The notes under the pieces were generated by a model. The model was given only the letters and a program-made list of their open reading frames with translations, was not told the origin of the DNA and did not search any database. Shown here one piece after another: positions 45,389-46,981 of a stretch of DNA of 46,981 nt. Origin of the DNA: Syncephalis plumigaleata. Its lineage: Eukaryota > Zoopagomycota > Zoopagomycetes > Zoopagales > Piptocephalidaceae. Where the stretch lies: positions 1-46,981 of the forward strand of contig JAIXMF010000070.1 of the NCBI GenBank assembly GCA_025201365.1. Reading direction: 5' to 3'. Position 1 is the first letter of the stretch. The number at the start of each line of letters is the position of its first letter. A program made the position numbers and the translations under genes.

Positions 45389-46940
45389 ATGCGCTTCCAT
45401 ACTGCGGCCATTCTACTATGCTGTGCCTTCGCCATTAGCCACACCAGTGCTAATCCGGTTGGCGATAACCTTCCCGGTGGCAATATATTTGGCGTGACGT
45501 TAAAGAAAGTCGGTGACCCTGCTGTTTTGGAAAGAGAAGAGACTTACACGGCTATAGTCGACATGTACCGAGTTTATGCGACTCAAATCCGGTGGACAAC
45601 CTATCATGTCACAAATGAGTGAGGAACAACTGGGGCGTGCCACATACTCTAACTACAAGCCTGCACCAAATGCACCCGCTAAGCTAATGCAAGCCGGCCA
45701 ATTAGATGCACTACGGCCAAAAATTCAAGACCTCTTCCACAAACACCCATAGATAAGATTCGTGCGGCGTACAACTTCCAAGGACACATCGCCAGGAAGG
45801 GAACCATCTATTTACGGCTATTATACCAAGCACTACAACTCCTGGTCAATCGTCTTTCCTAAAGTGTAGCACTCGGACTGATAAAGCAGACCTTGAAAAT
45901 AGAAGCTTCAGTGTAAGTATTTATTACTATTTATATTCGTATTCATATACTAATTATATATTATTATTATTACTATTTTAGCGTTTGGAGAACTATATGC
46001 AACAAACTCGAAGCAAACCACATCCTGGCCAGGACAACGTGGTCCGCCGAGTGAGCTGGCGCCAACTCGATGGACTTTACTGTATCGAGCTTGCCATGGC
46101 CGGACAGATAAATCTGTTCGATCTTCTTAATATGTTGTACCACACAAGTCAACAAAAGGCTGGCCCGCTTTTAAAACACGCCAACAGAATCGGAACCATT
46201 CGAAATCGTCTAGTCATAAAGCTCACCCATGACCTACTTCAAGGTAAGAACGATAGTAATATGCACAATTTGGTTGTAGCATTAAGCATAAACAACTTTA
46301 TGCATCGTGATCTAACCGTGCCAATTTAGGTCTTGCTTTCATGCATGCTGCCGGTCTCGCTCACAACGACATTAAAATCGATAATGCCATGCTTTATTTC
46401 GACAATGAAAAGAATTACAAGCTCGTCATTATCGATCTGGACTTAGCAACCGAAATCAAACCTGCTCCACAAGTTCAGCTCGGTGATCAAAGTGTGTTAA
46501 CAGTTATACCACAAAACTTTGCTTTCAATGCGCCTCATGGCTACACCGTTGGATATGCGCCACCCGAAATGGTGGTCAAGGGAACCTACGATCTACGTAA
46601 GGGCGATGCATGGAGTGCAGTATCAACTGTCCTTACTCTTAAGTACGGCTTACCTCCATTCGGCTGGGACTTTATCGGCAATCAATGGGTACCTCAAACA
46701 GAGAGGCGATACGGTGAAGTGCTAAGAAACCTTTTCCAAAGCGGAAAGGATATTCCTGATCCAATTATTGGCCCTGGACCAGATGACGAGCCTTATATTA
46801 CGGTGCTAAATAGAATTAACCCCTTCCTTGTGAATGGCTTTTCCGTTAATCCCAATAACCGCTGGACACCCGAGGATATCCTGCGGTCAACAGATGAGAA
46901 GTCAAATCTAAAGCAACTCGCAATGTCCACCATTCGGTAA
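45389..46940 (+). pseudogene. secreted protein-kinase-like gene, broken in its 5' half
   Basis: The start has a clear signal peptide (MRFHTAAILLCCAFAISHTSA). The frame breaks near 45580: the plus-one frame carries on as SGGQPIMSQMSEEQ and reaches a TAG at 45750. A further frame change near 45850 is needed to reach KCSTRTDKADLENRSFS before an intron (about 45914-45981). From 45982 the kinase part is intact apart from an intron at about 46243-46328: HPGQDNVVR, YCIELAMAG, catalytic loop HNDIKIDN, IIDLDLATE in place of DFG, GYAPPEM for the APE region, and a GDAWSA helix, ending at 46940. Catalytic Asp, Lys and Asn are kept. As read, no full-length protein can be made, so it is a pseudogene or has sequencing indels. 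What it phosphorylates, if anything, is unknown; a secreted kinase would act outside the cell or in the secretory path. Confidence 0.6.
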
Positions 46941-46981
46941 TGATTTATTCAAAAGTCGTTTATTTATAACACACATACATA

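Noticed and set aside
1-46981. CRISPR arrays, rRNA genes, operons
   Set aside because: No spaced direct repeats or rRNA-like blocks seen, and gene structure is eukaryotic.

Overview
The window looks like a piece of a fungal nuclear chromosome. The genes are eukaryotic, mostly split by many short introns (about 50-75 bp, GTAAGT/GTAAAT-type donors, TAG/CAG acceptors, CTAAT/CTAAC-like branch sites). The standard code fits, and all three stop codons are used. A chitin synthase fused to a myosin-like head with a C-terminal DEK_C domain makes a fungus nearly certain. The high intron density, AT-rich DNA and low-complexity proteins suggest an early-diverging lineage (Zoopagomycota or Mucoromycota); this is inference, and no marker here fixes the genus.

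Layout from left to right. 0.5-1.6 kb (-): a protein with two Stc1-like zinc modules, divergent from 1.9-6.6 kb (+), a 15-exon cohesin subunit SCC3/STAG gene with one GC-AG intron. 6.9-7.6 kb (-): a cytochrome b561-type membrane protein. 8.0-9.7 kb (+): an unrecognised tryptophan-rich hydrophobic protein. 9.7-16.5 kb: gene-free DNA with microsatellites and a hairpin. 16.5-20.3 kb (+): a low-complexity protein gene split by a 1,629-bp foldback mobile element at 18284-19912. 20.3-23.0 kb: gene-free. 23.0-29.3 kb (+): the myosin-motor chitin synthase. 31.0-31.9 kb (+): SWC5. 32.0-34.7 kb (-): cytosolic prolyl-tRNA synthetase. 35.2-37.7 kb (+): a BUR1/CDK9-type kinase. 37.8-38.3 kb (-): a four-exon MHF2/CENP-X gene. 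38.8-41.2 kb (+): a WD40 protein. 41.5-42.0 kb (+): an unrecognised small protein. 42.2-44.3 kb (+): the spliceosome protein PRP3. 45.4-46.9 kb (+): a broken gene for a secreted kinase-like protein.

The conserved genes are ordinary nuclear housekeeping: chromatin and chromosome maintenance (Stc1-like, SCC3, SWC5, MHF2), transcription (BUR1-like), splicing (PRP3), translation (ProRS) and wall synthesis (chitin synthase). They are not an operon. Divergent pairs at 1.6-1.9 kb and 7.6-8.0 kb probably share promoter DNA.

The most striking object is the foldback element. It has two 742-bp inverted arms that match at every base, counting the TA at each end, around a 149-bp spacer. The ends read TA-CAGTGAGCG, as in Tc1/mariner-type elements, and no transposase is visible. 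Removing the element plus one TA rejoins the host gene into a single 704-codon frame, which argues for a real insertion into a formerly intact gene. Exon joins throughout were worked out by eye from splice signals, phase and protein-family continuity; none is confirmed by RNA data.
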